Below, piece by piece: positions 45,931 to 57,505 of a stretch of DNA of 64,000 nt. The translations under genes were made by a program, and so were the position numbers. The notes beneath the pieces were generated by a model. That model saw only the letters and a list, made by a program, of their open reading frames with translations, was not told the DNA's origin and ran no database searches. Source of the DNA: Sequoia sempervirens (taxonomy: Eukaryota; Streptophyta; Pinopsida; Cupressales; Cupressaceae); NCBI GenBank assembly GCA_007258455.2, contig VDFB02358134.1:216551565-216615564 (forward strand). The letters run 5' to 3'. The stretch's first letter is position 1; each line of letters opens with the position of its first letter.

Positions 45931-46640
45931 GTAGCTAAGTTAAAGGGTAATTTTTTTCCAAATGACTATGCTATTCAAATTTCAAAGAAACTTCAAGATT
46001 TAAAGCAAAGAGAGATGGATGTGAAAACCTACACTAATGAATTTTATAAATTGAGCATAAGGGTAGGACATATGGTAGATGATGTTGAGAAAGTGGCCAA
46101 GTACCTTAGTGGATTGAGATTTAACATACAAGATGAAATAAGTTTGCATAATCCAAAAACAATTGAAGAAAGCTATCAAATGGAAATAAGAGCAGAATAA
46201 AAAGTTACAAGGAGATAAGAAAAGTAAACAAGAGGAAGGGGCAACACTTCAAGGGGTAGAGGCACATTTTATTCTTCAAGAAAAACCAATGAGAGCCAAG
46301 AGGATGCACACAAAGGACAAGAACCAGTTGCAGGTTTTAGAGGTGGATTCAGGGGATCAAGAGGCAGATTTGGTGGTAGAAATCCAAACATTTTTGTAGG
46401 AAAGTGTTATAAGTGTGGTGAGTATGGTCATCCTTTTTACAAATGTCCTAAAAATCTTAGTTCAACATCTAGTGGTGGAGAAAGGAAGAATGAAAGGAGA
46501 GCACAAATTTTCTAAGTAGATTACTATGAATTTTCAAATTCAAATACTCTACGTGTTGCACCTGAAGTTGGTGAAAGTTTGATGGTGAGAAGAACTTTTT
46601 TTCAAGCATCCAAGGAGAAGGAGATGGCTCAAAGAAGGAA
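45931..46640 (+). pseudogene. TRG-a gag, 3' part with CCHC knuckle
   Basis: Continues the capsid from 26018: VAKLKGNFFPNDYAIQISKK, LQDLKQREMDVKTYTNEFYK, LSGLRFNIQDEISLHNPKTI, then a stop near 46198. An RGG-rich basic stretch (AGFRGGFRGSRGRFGGRN) follows, then the knuckle CYKCGEYGHPFYKCP (46405-46450) with all ligands intact. Confidence 0.88.
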
Positions 46641-47570
46641 ATTGTGAAAGAAAACTTGTCAGTGTAAAGGTAAGGTGTGTAAAATTGTGATAGATTTAGG
46701 ATCTACAGATAATATAGTATCTTGTGAAATGATTGATAAGTTACAGTTTGGAAGGATCCCTCTTGAAAATCCATATCATGCTTCATGGGTGATTGATGAT
46801 CAATCTATCCTTGTTAAAGATCAAGCACTAGTTGAATTTCAAATTGGTGGATACAGGAATAAAGTGATTTGTGATATCTTACCAATGAGTTGTTGCCATT
46901 TAATCCTTAGAAGACCATGAAAATTTGATAGGCACTCAATCTATGATGGGAGAGCTAACACATATTAGATTTTGAAGGATGGCATTACTTTTATACTAAC
47001 CCCATTGCAGGAGGGTGGAAAAGAGAAAAACAAGGCAACTAAGGTTATTAATTTGGTAAGAAAGAGGTTAAGGAGATTTCAAGAGATAAGCAAGAAGGGA
47101 GAAAGATATTTGCAGCCACTTCTAGGTCAGGAAATGAGAAGATAGTAAATTTGCAGGCTACCATAGTCATAAGAAGCAATGAAGAAGGTGGGAAAATTTT
47201 GATTAAGACCGAGTTTGAGAAAAGCAGGGGTGAAAAGATAGAAAGTGAGTTGAAAAGGAAAGAAGGAATAGAGGTTGGGACAATATTTTGTCCTATAGCT
47301 ACTAAGAAAGTTATAGGGAAGCCAAGTACTGATAGTACAATGGAGAAAAATGCTATCAAGACAAAGTTTATTGAGAAAAGAAATCTGAATACCAAGTTGC
47401 ATGGAAAAGAGAAGGAGATTCAAGGACAAGAGAATAGTTTCAAATGTGAAGACAGAGATAGGAAAGAGGTAGGTGACTTTAAGGTTGGGAAAAGAGTATT
47501 TGCAGGTGTTAAAGCAAGAAGAAGGTCAGTTAGAAGAGAAGGGATAGTCAAGAGGTGTTTATCAGGGTAG
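46641..47570 (+). pseudogene. TRG-a protease and charged tail
   Basis: 46675-46920 is a retropepsin piece: CKIVIDLGSTDNIVS (family D-S-G; here D-L-G), then ICDILPMSCCHLILRRP. A stop follows at 46918. The tail 47151-47570 is Lys/Glu-rich (NLNTKLHGKEKEIQGQE; VGKRVFAGVKARRRSVRREG) and ends with VKRCLSG. The tail matches TRG-b. No RT follows; the element proceeds to LTR2 within about 180 bp. Confidence 0.8.
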
Positions 47571-47751
47571 TCAATGCAAAAGAAGGAAAAGATAGGTGAT
47601 AAGCAGTATGCTTTCAATGATGGTGTCAAAAGAAAAAAGTATATGCTTTAGAGGAAAAGAGAAAGAGAAAGTGAAGAGAAAGGAAGTGTAGAAGACCAGT
47701 TAAAGAAATTTGCAGTCCATTTCCAAGAGACTTGGAAAGGTTCTAGTTGCA

Positions 47752-49257
47752 TGGTGCAGGAGCACCAATCAACTTTCATTTGAATTTGATCAAGTTTGTT
47801 AGGTATAAGGTGGTTATAGGATTTGAGGTCATTTGGTGTGTTAATAAGGTCTATAAAGGACCATTAGTATGTAATTAGGAGTCCATTTGGTTAAATGATA
47901 CAATGTTGTCAAATGGTGCATAAAAAACATTACAAAATATGTAAATATGGGTTTTAGGGTTTGAAGTCTTAGGTTTTGATAAATAAAGTCTTTATGGACT
48001 ATTTAGGGTGGTATGGAGTCATTTTAGTGGTCCTTAGAAGGTTTGGGGTTCAAAAGTGCAAAATTGATAGAGTTGACAAAACTGTCAAAATGTTGTAATA
48101 CAAAAATGCAACTTTTAGGGAACCCAACAGTCAAGTGGGAATATAGAAGTTTGTTGGTTGGTTTGGAGGGAATTTATTGAGTGGGAAATGTTTAAATACA
48201 TGTCATTAATCACTTTACATGGTTGTTGAAACATTTTGAAGGAGAATTAGTCTAAGAACCCCCTATTTTGCTTTAAATTTTGTGTTTTGTATTCAAATTT
48301 GAATTTGTAGGCTCTTGTATGTGCCCATACAACATCAACTTGTTCAAAAAACTTTGGAATTAGTTGGAGATATGTCTTATATTTTAATTGGATCTATTTT
48401 GAGTGTATTACATTGAATATAAGTTGATATATTGATAAATTCTTGTTGACAGGCCTGTAGGAGCATATTTAGGTTTTAAAGCTTTAAATATGAGCTAAAG
48501 CCCATTCCACCTACTTTGTTTATTGTTTCTAAGTGGAATGGGAATATGATGTTATAAATAAGATGGTAGAGTGTTATATTTGTTCTGTATGAAGAGTTTG
48601 GGGTGAGAAGGTATGACTGTCTTGAGAAATATAGTGAATTTGGGTATGAAAATGAAGGGTTTGAGAGAGAGTTTGATGAAATAAGGTGTGTAGAGGTTGA
48701 GAGTTGGTCTTGTGAGCATAGGAAGAAATTTTTAAGAGTGTTGGAGGCAGTTTCAATGTTGTATGAGTTTTGGAACCATAAGATTGAAAAAACCCTAACC
48801 TTTAATGGTGGAAAATGAGGGTTTTTTGTAGCAGTAGTTAGATGAGGGTTTGGAGTCTGAAAAGTTGTTGAAATAGGCATTTTGTTACCTATCTTAAAGG
48901 TCTGGGTGGTTGTTCAAAATTGGTGGAGAATTTCAAGAGTACTTCCTTTGAAAAGTAGATCTAATTGGTCTACTAGGTCAGCGTTGTCTCAAGGATTTGA
49001 GAGAATTGTTCAAAAGGAATCTATGGTGGTTTTGATATATGATTTAGTTGGCCTTGATGGGTGTATGAATTTTTCAAGGTATTGAGTGTTGGAAGACTCT
49101 CTGAGAAGAAAAGTTGAACAAATTGGGTCTATAGACCTACTAGCCAAAGGGCAGTGCTAGTTTTGAAAAGGGCTTTGTAAGGGTTTGTGAGATCAATTAT
49201 TGTTTGATCTAACTTGAATTGTGTTGTTTTAGATGAAAGACACCTATCCCTACATCA
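47752..49257 (+). repeat. TRG LTR2, shared by TRG-a and TRG-b
   Basis: 1,506 bp, TGGTGCAGGAGCACC to TACATCA. It ends the TRG-a unit and starts the TRG-b unit; its 3' edge touches a primer-binding site. No target duplication is next to it, as expected for a shared middle LTR. Confidence 0.88.
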
Positions 49258-49258
49258 G

Positions 49259-49269
49259 TTGGTATTAGA
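49259..49269 (+). other. TRG-b primer-binding site, split by the TRIM
   Basis: TTGGTATTAGA is followed by the TRIM, and (ttaga)gcac resumes at 50102. Without the TRIM it reads TTGGTATTAGAGCA, an initiator tRNA-Met site. Confidence 0.85.
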
Positions 49270-50101
49270 TGTTAGAAACCAAGATCAGACATGCAAACTA
49301 GAAAAACCTTCCATAGAAGAGAAAAATAGAAAAAAGCAAGAGCTTTGCATGAAGATGTGCAAATTGATATTATTTAGAAATTGAGAAATTACATGAGATG
49401 ATTTGCTTTATAAAAGCAATGTATGCAAAACCCTAAAGGAAACCCTAAAAGGAAATCCTAGTGTGCACACTTAATAATTAATAAATAATTAATTATTAAT
49501 GTGACTAAGTTTATCTTAAGGAACTAAAGTGATAAGTAACTTACTTAATTAACCAATATGATGTAATTAATTAAGTGAAATAAATTATTACTCTAACAAA
49601 GTGAAACTATAAAAGCCAATCTTGACTTTTTCTAGTGCTTTGAATCCAATGGAGATGCCCGATTTGATCCAAAATGCTACATAAATGAACTCAAGGCAAG
49701 AAACCCTTGAGGAACTCCGAACGTGCTCTACAATGATTTTCTCCAAAATTTGATAAGGGGCTACATATCAAGGCTCTAATACCATGTTAGAAACCAAGAT
49801 CAGACATGCAAACCAGAAAAACCTTCCACAGAAGAGAAAAACAAAAAAAATCAAGAGCTTTGCATGAAGATCTGCAAATTGATATTATTTAGGAATTGAG
49901 AAATTACATGAGATGATTTTCTTTATAAAAGCAATGTATGCAAAAACCTAAAAGGAAACCCTAGTGTGCACATTTAATAATTAATAAATAATTAATTATT
50001 AATGTGCCTAAGTTTAGCTTAAGTAACTAAAGTGATAAGTGAATTAATTAATTAACAAATATGATGTAATTAATTAAGTGAAATAACTTATTACTCTAAC
50101 A
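49270..50101 (-). mobile_element. TRIM element
   Basis: 832 bp: LTRs 49270-49598 (329 bp) and 49785-50101 (317 bp) around 186 bp of internal sequence without coding capacity. Both LTRs run TGTTAG to CTAACA. In minus sense TGGTATTAGAGCC touches the upper LTR, giving a minus orientation. The duplication TTAGA lies on both sides (49265-49269, 50102-50106). Size and structure are those of terminal-repeat retrotransposons in miniature. Confidence 0.92.
49772..49784 (-). other. TRIM primer-binding site
   Basis: Minus-sense TGGTATTAGAGCC abuts the TRIM 5' LTR. It has one mismatch to the plant initiator tRNA-Met site. Confidence 0.85.
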
Positions 50102-50188
50102 TTAGAGCACAACGAATAGGTCTTTTTAAGATTGAAGGTTGTTGATTGAAGAGAAGAAAGTAGGAAGTTGAACATTCAAAGTATCAAG

Positions 50189-51196
50189 ATGTCTCCAAAA
50201 AGAGATAATGTGGTAAGGAAGATGCAAGAGATGGAAGAGAAGATTGAGAGGGAGATGAGGAAGTTGCAAGAATTCCAAAAGAGATTTACAACAAGGTTTG
50301 AAAATGTGGAAACAAGACAAAAGAGAGGAATGATTATGGGAGATGAAAGTGAGACTGAATATGAAAAAGAGGAAGAATACCAAGATGTTGATGAAGAGTT
50401 CGATCCTAAAGACCAAAGAATGGCCAAGCTATTGAAGGGAGTGAAAGGTAATAAACATAAGGTAAAAGTTGAATTACCAATGTATGATGGTACTTTAGAT
50501 GAAGAAGCATTATTAGATTGCATTTCTTCTTCAGACAACTTCTTTGAATTTGAGGATGTATTTGATGAGGAAAAAGTAAAGATAGCCAAGACTAAATTGA
50601 AGGGGCATGCATTAGTCTGGTGGGATTATGAACAAGCAGAGAGGAGAAGAAGAGGTAAGTCAAAAATTTCTTCATGGGATAGGATGGTAGCTAAGTTAAA
50701 GGGTAATTTTTTTCCAAATGACTATGTTATCCAAATGTCAAAGAAACTTCAAGATTTAAAGCAAAGAGAGATGGATGTGAAAACCTACACTAATGAATTT
50801 TATAAACTAAGCATAGGGGAAGGAAATATGGTAGATGATGTTGAGAAAGTGTCCAAGTACCTTAGTGGATTGAGATTTAACATCCAAGATGAAATAAGTT
50901 TGCATAATCCAAAAACCATTGAAGAATTCTATCAAATGGCAATAAGAGTAGAAGAAAATGTGAAAAGGAGACAAGAAAACTCAAAAATAGGAAGGGGAAT
51001 AACTTCAAGGGGTAGAGGCACATTTTCTTCTTCAAGACAAATCAATGAGAGCCAAGGGGATGCACACAAAGGACAAGAACTAGTTGCAGGTTTTAGAGGT
51101 GGATTCAGGGGATCAAGAGGCATAGTTGGTGGTAGGAATGTAAACATTTTTGTAGGAAAGTGTTATAAGTGTGGTGAGTATGGTCATCCTTTTTAA
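50189..51196 (+). CDS. TRG-b gag, nearly intact
   Basis: 335 codons from ATG 50189 (MSPKRDNVVRKMQEMEEKIE) to TAA 51194. I chose this start because the same ATG context begins TRG-a gag at 25642. Residues 10-40 form a charged coiled coil, 50-75 an acidic segment, and 85-270 the capsid domain (LPMYDGTLDEEALLDCISSS; GHALVWWDYEQAERRRRGKS). An RGG-rich stretch (FRGGFRGSRGIVGGRN) precedes the knuckle CYKCGEYGHPF, which is cut by the stop before its last Cys (further changed to Phe). It would form particles and package RNA. It is the least damaged retroelement gene in the window. Confidence 0.87.
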   Translation: MSPKRDNVVRKMQEMEEKIEREMRKLQEFQKRFTTRFENVETRQKRGMIMGDESETEYEKEEEYQDVDEEFDPKDQRMAKLLKGVKGNKHKVKVELPMYDGTLDEEALLDCISSSDNFFEFEDVFDEEKVKIAKTKLKGHALVWWDYEQAERRRRGKSKISSWDRMVAKLKGNFFPNDYVIQMSKKLQDLKQREMDVKTYTNEFYKLSIGEGNMVDDVEKVSKYLSGLRFNIQDEISLHNPKTIEEFYQMAIRVEENVKRRQENSKIGRGITSRGRGTFSSSRQINESQGDAHKGQELVAGFRGGFRGSRGIVGGRNVNIFVGKCYKCGEYGHPF

Positions 51197-51419
51197 AAAT
51201 TTCCTAAAAATCTTGGTTCAACATCTAGTGGTGGAGAAAGGAAGAATGAAAGGAGAGCTCAAATTTTCCAAGAAGATGAGTGTGAAAGTTAAATTTCAAA
51301 TACTCTACGTACTACACCTGAAGTTGGTGAAAGTTTGGTGGTGAGAAAAACTTTGTTTCAAGCATCCAAGGAGAAGGAGATGGCTCAAAGAAGGCAATTG
51401 TTCAAGACAACTTGTTAGT

Positions 51420-51660
51420 GTAAAGGTAAGGTGTGTAAAATTGTGATAGATTCAGGATCTATAGATAATATAGTATCTTGTGAAATGGTTGATAAGTTAC
51501 AATTAGGAAGGATCCGTCTTGAAAATCCATATCATGTGTCATGGGTAAGTGATGATCAATCTATTCTTGTTAAATAGAAATCACTAGTTGAATTTCAAAT
51601 TGGTGGATATAGGGATAAAGTGCTTTGTGATATCTTACCAATGAGTTGTCGCCATTTACT
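51420..51660 (+). pseudogene. TRG-b protease
   Basis: CKIVIDSGSIDNIVSCEMVD keeps the retropepsin D-S-G. A stop replaces a codon near 51577, after which VEFQIGGYRDKVLCDILPMS continues into the next frame. It is better preserved than in TRG-a. Confidence 0.83.
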
Positions 51661-52324
51661 GCTTGGAAGACCATGGAAATTTGATAGGAACTCAATCTAT
51701 GATGGGAGAGCTAACACATATCATATTTTGAAGGATGGCATTACTTTTATACTAACCCCATTGCAGGAGGGTGGAAAAGAGCAAAACAAGACATTTAAGG
51801 TTATTAATTTTGGTAAGAAAGACATTGAGGAGTTTGCAAGAGATAAGCAAGAAGGGAGAAAGACATTTGCAACCACTTCTAGGTTAGGAAATGAGAAGAC
51901 AATAAATTTGCAGGCTACCAAAGTCATAATAAGCAATGAAGAAGGTGAGAAAAATGTGATGAAGACTGAGTTTGGGAAAATAAAGGGTGAAAAGATAGAA
52001 AGTGAGTTGAAAATTAAAGAAGGAATAGCGGTTGGGACAATATTTTTTCCTATAATTGCTAAGAAAGTTACAGGGCAGCCAAGTACTGTTAGTACAGTGG
52101 AGAAAAAGTCTGTCAAGACAGAGTTTAGTGAGAAAAGAAATTTGAACACCAAGTTGCATGGAAAAGAGAAGGAGATTCAAGGACAAGAGAATAGTTTTAA
52201 ATTTGAAGATAGAGATAGGAAAGAGGTAGATGAATTCAAGCTTGGGAAAAGAGTATTTGCAGGTGTTAAAGCAAGAAGGTTAGTTAGAAGAGAAGGGGCA
52301 GTCAAGAGGTGTTTATTAGGGTAG
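51620..52324 (+). CDS. TRG-b protease end and Lys/Glu-rich tail
   Basis: 234 codons open. The beginning LCDILPMSCRHLLLGRPWKF is the protease C-terminal block. The remainder (LTPLQEGGKEQNKTFKVINF, then GKKDIEEFARDKQEGRKTF, later HGKEKEIQGQENSFKFEDRD) is charged, and ends VKRCLLG before TAG. The same tail, with the same end, is in TRG-a. In complete gypsy elements RT would occupy this place. No RT motif is visible. Confidence 0.7.
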   Translation: MLCDILPMSCRHLLLGRPWKFDRNSIYDGRANTYHILKDGITFILTPLQEGGKEQNKTFKVINFGKKDIEEFARDKQEGRKTFATTSRLGNEKTINLQATKVIISNEEGEKNVMKTEFGKIKGEKIESELKIKEGIAVGTIFFPIIAKKVTGQPSTVSTVEKKSVKTEFSEKRNLNTKLHGKEKEIQGQENSFKFEDRDRKEVDEFKLGKRVFAGVKARRLVRREGAVKRCLLG

Positions 52325-52481
52325 TCAATGCAAAATAAGGAAAAGATAGGTGATAAGCATCAAGGTTATAGTGATGGTATCAAGAGACAACAATATATGC
52401 TTCAAGAGGAAAGAGGTGTAGAAGACCAATTGGAGCAGTTTGCAGTCCATTTCCAAGAGACTTGGAAAGGTTCTAGTTGCA
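52325..52481 (+). other. TRG-b 3' internal segment
   Basis: 157 bp between the tail ORF and LTR3. One frame reads VEDQLEQFAVHFQETWKGSS and runs up to the LTR; the same phrase is in TRG-a before LTR2, so it may be the last piece of a deleted pol. No clear polypurine tract. Confidence 0.45.
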
Positions 52482-53980
52482 TGGTGTAGGATCACCAATC
52501 CACTTTCATTCAAATTTCATAAAAATTTTTATTGTAAGGTTGTTATAGTATTTGAGGTCAGTTGGTGTGTCAATAAGGTCTATAAAGGACCATTAGTATG
52601 TAATTAGGAGTCCATTTGGTTAAATGATGCAATGTTGTCAAATGGTGCATAAAAATGCAAAATATGTAATATGGGTTTTAGGGTATCAAGTATTAGGTTT
52701 TGATAAATAAAGTATTTATGGAATATTTAGGGTGGTATGGATTCATTTTAGTAGTCCTTAGAAGGTTTTGGGTTCAAAATTGCAAAATTGATAAATTTGA
52801 TAAAACTGTCAAAATGTTGTAATGCAAAAATGCAACTTTCAGGGAACCCAACGGTCAAGTGGGAATATAAAAGTTAGTTTGTCAGTTTGGAGGCAATTTA
52901 TTGAGTGGGAAATGTTTAAATACATGTAATTCATCATTATACATGGTTGTTGAAACATTTTAAATGAGAATCAATCAAAGAACCCCCTATTTTGCTTTAA
53001 ATTCTATGTTTTGTATTCAAATTTGAATTTGTAGGCTCTTGTACGTGCCTGTACAACATCAACTTGTTCAAAAAACTTTGGAATTGGTTGGAGATCTGTC
53101 TTATATTTGAATTGGATTGATTTTTATGGTAGTACATTGAATATAAGTTAATATATTGACAAATTCTTGTTGGCAGGCCTGTAGGAGCAAATTTAGGTTT
53201 TGAAGCTTTAAATATGAGTAAATCCCATTCTACCTACTATGTTTACTGTTGCTAAGTGTAATGGGCGTAGGATGTTATAAATAGGATGGTAGGGTGTTAT
53301 ATTTGTTTTGTATGAAGAGTTTGGGGTGAGAAGGTATGACTATCTTGAGAAATATAGTGAATTTGGGTATGAAAATGAAGGGTTTGAGAGAGAGTTTGAT
53401 GAAATGAGGTGTGTAGAGGCTGAGAGTTGGTCTTGTGAGCATAGGAATACATTTTTAAGAGGGCTGGAGGTAGTTTCAAGGTTGTATGAGTTTTGGAACC
53501 ATAAGATTGAAAAAACCCTACCCTTTAATGGTGGAAAATGAGGGTTTTATGTAGCAGCAGTTAGATGAGGGTTTGGAGTCCTAAAAGTTGTTGAAAGAGG
53601 CCTTTTGTTACCTATCTTAAAGGTATGGGTGGTTTTTCAAGATTGGTGGAGAATTTCAAGAGTACTTCCTTTGAAAAATAGACCTACTTGGTCTACTAGG
53701 TCAGTGTTGTCTCAAGGATTTGAGAGAATTGTTCAAAATGAGTCTATGGTGGTTTTGATATATGTTTTAGTTTTCCTTGATGGGTGTCTGAATGTTTCAA
53801 GAGCTTGAGTGTTGGAAGACTCTCTGAGAAGAAAAGTTGAACAAACTGGGTCTACAAACCTACTAGCCAAAGGGTAGTGTTAGTTTGGAAAAGGGCTTTG
53901 TAAGGGTTTGTGAGAAAAAATATCATTTGATCTATCTTGAATCATGTTATTTTAGATGAAAGCCACCTATCCATGCATTA
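52482..53980 (+). repeat. TRG LTR3
   Basis: 1,499 bp, TGGTGTAGGATCACC to TGCATTA, aligned with LTR2 throughout. It is followed by GATCT. Confidence 0.9.
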
Positions 53981-53985
53981 GATCT
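53981..53985. repeat. Target site duplication GATCT, right flank of TRG complex
   Basis: Identical to 24654-24658; the copia LTR resumes here. Confidence 0.9.
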
Positions 53986-56954
53986 ACTATCCTAATCCAT
54001 CCTCACAAGCAATGAAGTTCAATTAAAATTTTAAGGGCTTCAACCCTAAGGAAGCACCAACTCCTTGTTTTAGAAGCTATAACTTCAAGGATGCTACAAC
54101 AACCTACTCTATGCTCCAACTCAACACAAACTAAGGCAACCATCTCTATAGATTTACAAATTCAAATATGCATAAATTGGTTCTACAAAACCTATAATGC
54201 ATCTATTCAATATATGACCTTTTTCTCTCTCTGTTCAATGTCACACACACACAACTATAAACAACTTCAAATGTACATTCTAGATTTTCAAAAACTGATA
54301 CAGTAACACACTCCACTCACTAATTGTCATATTACTTCAAAAAGTTCAACTAGTTCATATCTTTGAACTGCTATTATATAAAAAACTTTTCCTTCATCAA
54401 GAAACAAATTGAATCATGTTGTGACCCTAATTAAAATTAAAAAATGTACCATTTCATTTTTCGCGAGCTATTTCTAGGGTTTTAGATACTGTTTCATCAT
54501 CTTCCTATGCAGTGGATTCCAATTCGAACTATGTGTTCTTCTTCACCTTAGAACCATCATCTTCATCCAATAGCTAATAAAATCCTTGCTAGATATCTAC
54601 CTAATAATCTATGCAAGTGATTATATTCGATCATCCACTTTCTCGGATCGATCTAATCCCTTGTTCATTTATGTAAGAATCTGTGCCATTCACTTCTCCA
54701 TTGGATTGAACACATTTAAAGTTGTGTTCATTTACATAAGAACTCATGGTAACATTAGTGTCTTATTGTGGAAAGAGTTCATGCCCTAGCTATGTCATTT
54801 TACATTTTCTAGTCAACTAGGGTTATACATTGAATCGCCATAGTCAAATATATCAATTGATTGAATCATTGATTTGTAACAAGGATGCAAAATCAATGAA
54901 TGAATGTTTGCCAAGTTTCCTCATTTTATTTTCCTTCCGTATCTATGTCATCAATCAATATTTTTTCATTTACATAGTCAGTTTTTATGCTATCACCATA
55001 TTACTGTAAAGTTAGAGAATGCATACTCATTTCAATGATGTAGTGACCATCACTTTATTGCAACTTCGATAAGCCTTTATCTTCCATTTTTGCAATGTGA
55101 GGAAATATATGTGATGACCATACTCCATAAAACATTGCTAAACTACACATTGATTCCAAAGAGGTTTCTACGATACAAAGAGTCTTAGTGATAGTTATTA
55201 GATTATACTTCAACTCATCTCAACCATCAAATCCACCTAAAAAAATGGTGATCACAATCAATCTAGTGTGGATCAATATCCACCAATCCCCACTTACCTG
55301 TGGGTCTTGACAGGACCCCATGTACTTCTCAATGGGTTGGTAAGAAACTGCCATGTATACACCTTCTGATATCACCAAATGTCATTGTTCCACCAACACT
55401 TAGTCCCATCGTGATTGCATAGCCATTTCTTCCATTGAATTCACTCATCGCCAAATTGAAGGGAGTGAAAATACTGTCACTCCAAACTACTTCTGTCACT
55501 TTGATTAGTTTATATCTCTCCTTATTGTTCCATCGAAGGGAGTCCTTCCGAACTCATACCAAGATACTAGTGTCTCGCCGATGAAACTTAACTCTCTTTC
55601 TTCATCACTATTTCGAATAGACATAGTATCAACTCACTTCAACAAGTCATGGTCTCTTCGATGAAAGGATAAATGCTTGTTACACCACTTAGGAAATACT
55701 ACCATCAAAAAACACTTATTTTAGAAACTTTTTGCGACATTGTTTTTCATCTCAGATTCACCTTTGACTTCATGATAAATATTTCATTTGCATTTGCATG
55801 ATTGAAATTACTCATATTACACTTTTGACATCAATGAAAAAATTTCACCAACACTTATCTCCAATAATTCACCTTTCATTTATACCATCCATGAGCTAAA
55901 CAATCTTAATTAGGTTAGCCTCAATGACATGTATGCACCTCAAACATGCAACATCAAATAGGTTAGAACCAAACACTTTAATGGTGGAAATAAGTGAAGG
56001 AAAACCACACCAAGGGTTAAATAGGATACAAATATACACTAACACACTTCACCACACTTCTAAGAACAATAAACAACCTCTGCAATTAGATCTAGCGTGC
56101 CAGGTCATCTAAACTTGCACTAACACTAAGTAACCACATACACACATCTCCAAGTCTGGAAACATGACATAGACCAAATAGAAACACTCCACAACACTCC
56201 AAAATATTTGACATCATCATAATACCCAACACCACTTGAAACTAAAGAACCCTTTCATTCTATGCAACTAGACACATTGTCACTAAACTCCAACACATGA
56301 ACTAAGCTTGTGGAGCAACTCAAAAATCAAAACTTGAAGGGAAGGTAGGTATAAAAAATATTGGTATGTTCCCAAATCTGAAAGACAAGAAAAACAACAT
56401 GGAGAAATGTACAACAATTCCATTTCTCCCAGACAACCTTCATAGGAAAAGACACAATCAAACACAACTTCTGTTGTTACACGATCTAGAACCTGAAACT
56501 CTAGATATAACACTTCTGAACAAATTTTATCATCACATTCAAACCACACAAGCATATATTCAACCATGAAGAAATGCAGAGCACAACACTAAAAACACCT
56601 TTGTCACCATGCACACTCTTTTATCCATTTTTTTCAAAAGCACTTAGAAACCAAGTGAACCAGTTGCATAAACAACACCACAAACATCTCTTCATCATAT
56701 CTACAACACCTAAAAAACTTTCTCAATACCACAAACACTTCTCAACATAACCACATTATAGATGAAAACATAATGCAACACTCTCCAGCAACTCCAAGAA
56801 TCTCCACATACTTGGGATTGACATCAATGTGACATCTAACTATAATGTGTCCACATTATCACCAACATTGACAACACTAATGACAACACCATTAGTTTCC
56901 AACAATCTCCATAATGTTAACATAAATGACAACACCAGCAACATACTTGCAATA
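53986..56954 (-). repeat. Copia LTR, upper (5') piece
   Basis: Continuation of 24436-24658. No gene is seen; it is AT-rich with many caacac/acacca runs. I place the LTR start (minus sense TATTGC, an altered TG) at 56954, where GGGGGAGAT precedes it, the usual purine tract next to a copia 3' LTR. The LTR would then total about 3.2 kb. That is long for copia, so part may be another unrecognised insertion or 3' UTR. It would be the 3' LTR of COP2 and the 5' LTR of COP1 at once. Confidence 0.45.
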
Positions 56955-57505
56955 ATCTCCCCCTTTTTCACTGATAGCAACACTAGCTCTAAAAAACCAT
57001 CAGGGACAAAAGCATCTCTGCATCAAGTAGCACTCCCCCTTACCGGGGTATCTCTTACACCTCATTCTCTCCATTTACCTCTATTTTATAGGCTTCATTC
57101 TTTCTCCATATTTTACAGACATCACTCTCCCCTTTTTTTGCATACTTCATTCTCTCTCCATGTTTTTCAAACATCAATCTCCCCCTTTTACATCAATGGT
57201 AAATGGAAAAAAAATATCCCTTTGACATCACCTACACACTTCCACTTTAGGAAACACCAACAAGATACTTTCTCTCTAAATATTCATTCTCTATACTATT
57301 ATATTTTTTACTTTTCTACACTCTCCCCCTTAGGGGCACAAGCCATGCTCCACTTGACTACACCAATCAAAAAATCAGTACCTACTCCCCTTGAGAGGTA
57401 GCCCTCATCAGTCTAGGATAAAATAATGTATTTTGAATTGACCCCCTAGAAATATGCACCACTTATGCATCTCGTTGAAATAAGGAGGGTCAATAATGCA
57501 TAACT
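56955..57505 (-). other. COP2 3' untranslated region with repeated polypurine tracts
   Basis: No gene. On the minus strand AAGGGGGAG-type tracts recur at about 56956-56968, 57040-57052, 57122-57136, 57174-57190, 57324-57338 and 57384-57396. The lowest one abuts the proposed LTR start. The open frame 56829-57401 on the plus strand is a by-product of this pyrimidine-rich strand. Confidence 0.6.

Larger units (their letters stand above)
24659..53980 (+). mobile_element. TRG complex: tandem gag/protease-only LTR element with three LTRs
   Basis: Plus-strand element of the form LTR1 (24659-25547), internal a (25548-47751, split by TatB), LTR2 (47752-49257), internal b (49258-52481, contains the TRIM), LTR3 (52482-53980). 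Only the outermost ends carry a target duplication (GATCT); the middle LTR is shared. Both internal regions have gag, CCHC knuckle and protease followed by a Lys/Glu-rich tail, with no RT, RNase H or integrase. LTR and gag resemble CHR, so an autonomous chromovirus may have mobilised it (inference). Without nested inserts it is about 8.6 kb. Confidence 0.88.

Noticed and set aside
56829..57401. 190-codon plus-strand open frame
   Set aside because: Low-complexity Ser/Thr/His/Phe composition arising from the complement of polypurine tracts; no domain and no homologous neighbour.
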